A stretch of 64,000 nt of DNA, from NCBI RefSeq assembly GCF_016595435.1, contig NZ_JAENIJ010000009.1, positions 62,001-126,000 on the forward strand, in the 5' to 3' direction. This DNA comes from Luteolibacter pohnpeiensis (lineage in GTDB: Bacteria > Verrucomicrobiota > Verrucomicrobiia > Verrucomicrobiales > Akkermansiaceae). The position numbers and the translations under genes were made by a program. Position 1 is the stretch's first letter. Every line of letters starts with the position of its first letter. Positions 62,133-64,000 of the stretch are shown in pieces. The notes beneath the pieces are model-generated. The model was not told the origin of the DNA and searched no databases. It worked only from the letters and a program-made list of their open reading frames with translations.

Positions 62133-62270
62133 GGCCGATTCTCGAACTAATCTTCTGGGTTTGCAATCGGTGGATGCAAGTTTGGTGGAATCCGAGAGTG
62201 GGGTTGGATTGATGAAGTTCTCTGCCGGATACGTCTTGCCGGTAAAGCGGGTCGAGGCAATCCTCTGCGA

Positions 62271-64000
62271 GTGAATGCTCGCGTTCTGATCGACGGCCCA
62301 TCGGAGCTTGTTTTCGATTACGCAATCCCAGTCGGCCTCGATGTGAAGCCAGGCTGTCGCGTTCGTGTACCCTTGCGGAAAAAATCGTCCATTGGGACCG
62401 TTCTTTCGGTGGTGTCTGCAGATCAATTCGAATTTGCCGTCCGTGAGCTGGAAGCATTGATCGATCCCGAGCCATTGATCACACCGGTCCTGCTGAAGAC
62501 AGCAGACTGGATTGCAAACTACTATGGATGTAGTATTGAATCCGTAATCCGATCCGTTCTTCCTGAATCAGTCCGGACCGAGGAGCATTCGGCAAGGACA
62601 CGCAGGATCGCCATACTCGCCAAAGCAGTAGACCCGGTGACCATGGAGCGGTTGGAAAAGCGGGCACCCAGACAGCATGCGATTCTGACTTTGTTAGGTG
62701 CAGCCACAGACCAGCAATTACCGGTGGCGGATTTGGGTGAGGGAAACTCAGCCTCATTGAAATCGTTAGAAAAAGCCGGTTGGATCAGGCTGGAGATCGA
62801 GGAAATCCGGCGTGATCCTGATGCTGATGGGGTGGAAGAGATTCTCGAATCAAAACCACTCGATTTGAATGAAGAGCAGCAACGCGCATTGGATGAGGTT
62901 TTGTCCGCGGTGGCGGATCCGGAACATGCCAAGCCATTATTATTGTTAGGAGTCACCGGTTCCGGCAAAACGGAAGTTTATTTGCAAGCAGCCCGCCGAG
63001 CGCTGGATCTTGGGAAAACGGTATTAGTATTAGTTCCCGAGATATCATTAACTCCGCAAACGGTACGACGGTTCAAGGCCCGGTTTGCAGCCATGCAGCA
63101 GGAAGTGGCTGTCTTGCATTCGAATCTTTCACAAGGAGAGCGGTTTGATGAGTGGCATCGGATACGCAAAGGCATTGCGAGGATCGTGATTGGAGCTCGT
63201 TCAGCGGTGTTCGCGCCATTGCCGGATTTGGGATTGATACTGGTGGATGAGGAGCACGAAAACTCCTACAAGCAGGACGTGGTTCCCAGATATCATGGGC
63301 GAGATGTAGCCGTATTGCGCGCTGCATTTGAGCCATGTGCCGTGGTGCTTGGTTCAGCGACTCCGTCCCTGGAATCATGGCATAACTGTGAATCAGGCAA
63401 ATATCAACTGGTCCGCCTCAATCAACGGGCTGACGGCCAATCCATGCCATTGGTCCGCGTCGTGGACATGCGGTTGGGGTCCGGAAAGCATAAAGGAGCG
63501 CCTGCCATTTTATCTGATAAATTGAGAACCGCCTTGGAGCAGCGGTTAGAGAAAGGTGAGCAATCGATCTTATTTCTAAATCGCCGCGGGTTTGCCAGGT
63601 CCTTGCAATGTCATGCTTGTGGGCACGTATGCCAGTGCCCGCATTGTGCGGTTGCATTGACCTATCATCGCACCGATGAACGATTGATATGCCATGTCTG
63701 TGGCTACCAATCGATCGTTCCGCGCAAATGCCCGGAGTGCAGAGATCCGGGCATCGCCATGCAAGGCTATGGCACGCAACGCGTGGAGGAGGTTTTGTCG
63801 AAGGTTTTGCCGCAGGCGAAATTTGCGCGAATTGATGCCGATACGATGCGGCGAAAGAATGCGCTTAGAGACACACTGAACGCCTTCAAGGCCCATAAAA
63901 CCGATGTTCTGATTGGAACCCAGATGATCGCAAAGGGCCTGCATTTTCCGAACGTTACGTTGGTCGGCATTTTAAATGCGGATCTGGGGCTGCATGTTCC
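62271..64000 (+). CDS. priA: Primosomal protein N' (PriA helicase), 5' part; runs off the window
   Basis: PriA restarts stalled replication forks by loading the replicative helicase. The frame opens at GTG 62271 (VNARVLIDGPSELVFDYAIP, the PriA 3'-DNA-binding domain) and continues to the window edge, giving about 576 codons. The Walker A motif is GVTGSGKT (residues 227-234), Walker B is DEEH (326-329), and GSATPSLES and RYHGRDVA are further helicase motifs. Zinc-binding Cys follow in LQCHACGHVCQCPHC and ICHVCGY...CPECRDPG. GYGTQRVEEVL and IGTQMIAKGLHFP are also present. The C-terminus is missing from the window. Confidence 0.95.
   Translation, partial: MNARVLIDGPSELVFDYAIPVGLDVKPGCRVRVPLRKKSSIGTVLSVVSADQFEFAVRELEALIDPEPLITPVLLKTADWIANYYGCSIESVIRSVLPESVRTEEHSARTRRIAILAKAVDPVTMERLEKRAPRQHAILTLLGAATDQQLPVADLGEGNSASLKSLEKAGWIRLEIEEIRRDPDADGVEEILESKPLDLNEEQQRALDEVLSAVADPEHAKPLLLLGVTGSGKTEVYLQAARRALDLGKTVLVLVPEISLTPQTVRRFKARFAAMQQEVAVLHSNLSQGERFDEWHRIRKGIARIVIGARSAVFAPLPDLGLILVDEEHENSYKQDVVPRYHGRDVAVLRAAFEPCAVVLGSATPSLESWHNCESGKYQLVRLNQRADGQSMPLVRVVDMRLGSGKHKGAPAILSDKLRTALEQRLEKGEQSILFLNRRGFARSLQCHACGHVCQCPHCAVALTYHRTDERLICHVCGYQSIVPRKCPECRDPGIAMQGYGTQRVEEVLSKVLPQAKFARIDADTMRRKNALRDTLNAFKAHKTDVLIGTQMIAKGLHFPNVTLVGILNADLGLHV

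Overview
The window looks like a chromosomal segment of a free-living member of the Verrucomicrobiota. G+C is moderate to high, roughly 55% by eye. The taxonomic signs are very large secreted proteins with lamin-tail, PA14-like and CotH-kinase modules, thrombospondin-3-like calcium motifs (DxDGDG) followed by a short C-terminal domain containing IEWSxDL, proteins with repeated WxxxDPxxA units, and a FloA/NfeD/RseP block. Exact genus cannot be read from the sequence. Most genes between 1.5 and 30 kb lie on the minus strand in tightly packed runs with 1-4 bp junctions.

Layout. 0-1.5 kb: the end of an unknown gene and a WxxxDPxxA-repeat membrane protein. 1.5-8.8 kb (minus): a multidomain secreted metallophosphoesterase, a TPR protein, two exported Hcp-like proteins and a PrmC-type methyltransferase. 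8.8-18.5 kb (minus): a compact seven-gene operon joining class I HMG-CoA reductase, a UbiA prenyltransferase, a PEP-synthase-like phosphotransferase, a BtaA-like (DUF3419) transferase, a phytol/dolichol-kinase-like membrane protein, a GNAT-like protein and an AMP-forming acyl ligase. This is the best candidate here for an undescribed pathway, probably for an isoprenoid or unusual lipid. 18.5-30.4 kb (minus): TypA/BipA and two tandem paralogous giants of about 1,610 residues. 30.5-50 kb: mostly housekeeping and small accessory genes (MYG1, ArsR plus DUF6428, M29-type peptidase, PlsC, RlmN, Nth, TrmL, SGNH hydrolase, two SDRs with a divergent MmyB-type regulator, RseP, FloA, NfeD). It also holds a GYF-domain/membrane-protein gene split by one in-frame TGA. 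51-53.6 kb (minus): NfeD-type protease end, GH5 glycosidase, esterase and SDR. 54-59.2 kb (minus): a pyruvate dehydrogenase cluster whose E1 and E2 genes are separated by three small lipoprotein-like genes. 59.3-64 kb: cdd, mnmG, a thioesterase and the start of priA.

Two DNA-level signals stand out. First, the heptamer TGTTAGA/TCTAACA occurs 38 times by my count against about 5 expected from composition. It appears in all three reading frames, in stop codons and in intergenic DNA, but in patches: 22 copies in 1.5-18.3 kb, none in 18.3-25.7 kb, 8 in 25.8-28.0 kb. One of two adjacent paralogous genes is rich in it and the other has none. Second, three palindromes with core GTTCCACGTGGAAC lie just upstream of and inside mnmG; they match bacterial parS centromere sites and suggest the right end is near the replication origin.

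I found no tRNA, rRNA, CRISPR array or insertion sequence. Start positions were moved inward from the longest frame wherever a signal peptide, family start or neighbouring gene argued for it.
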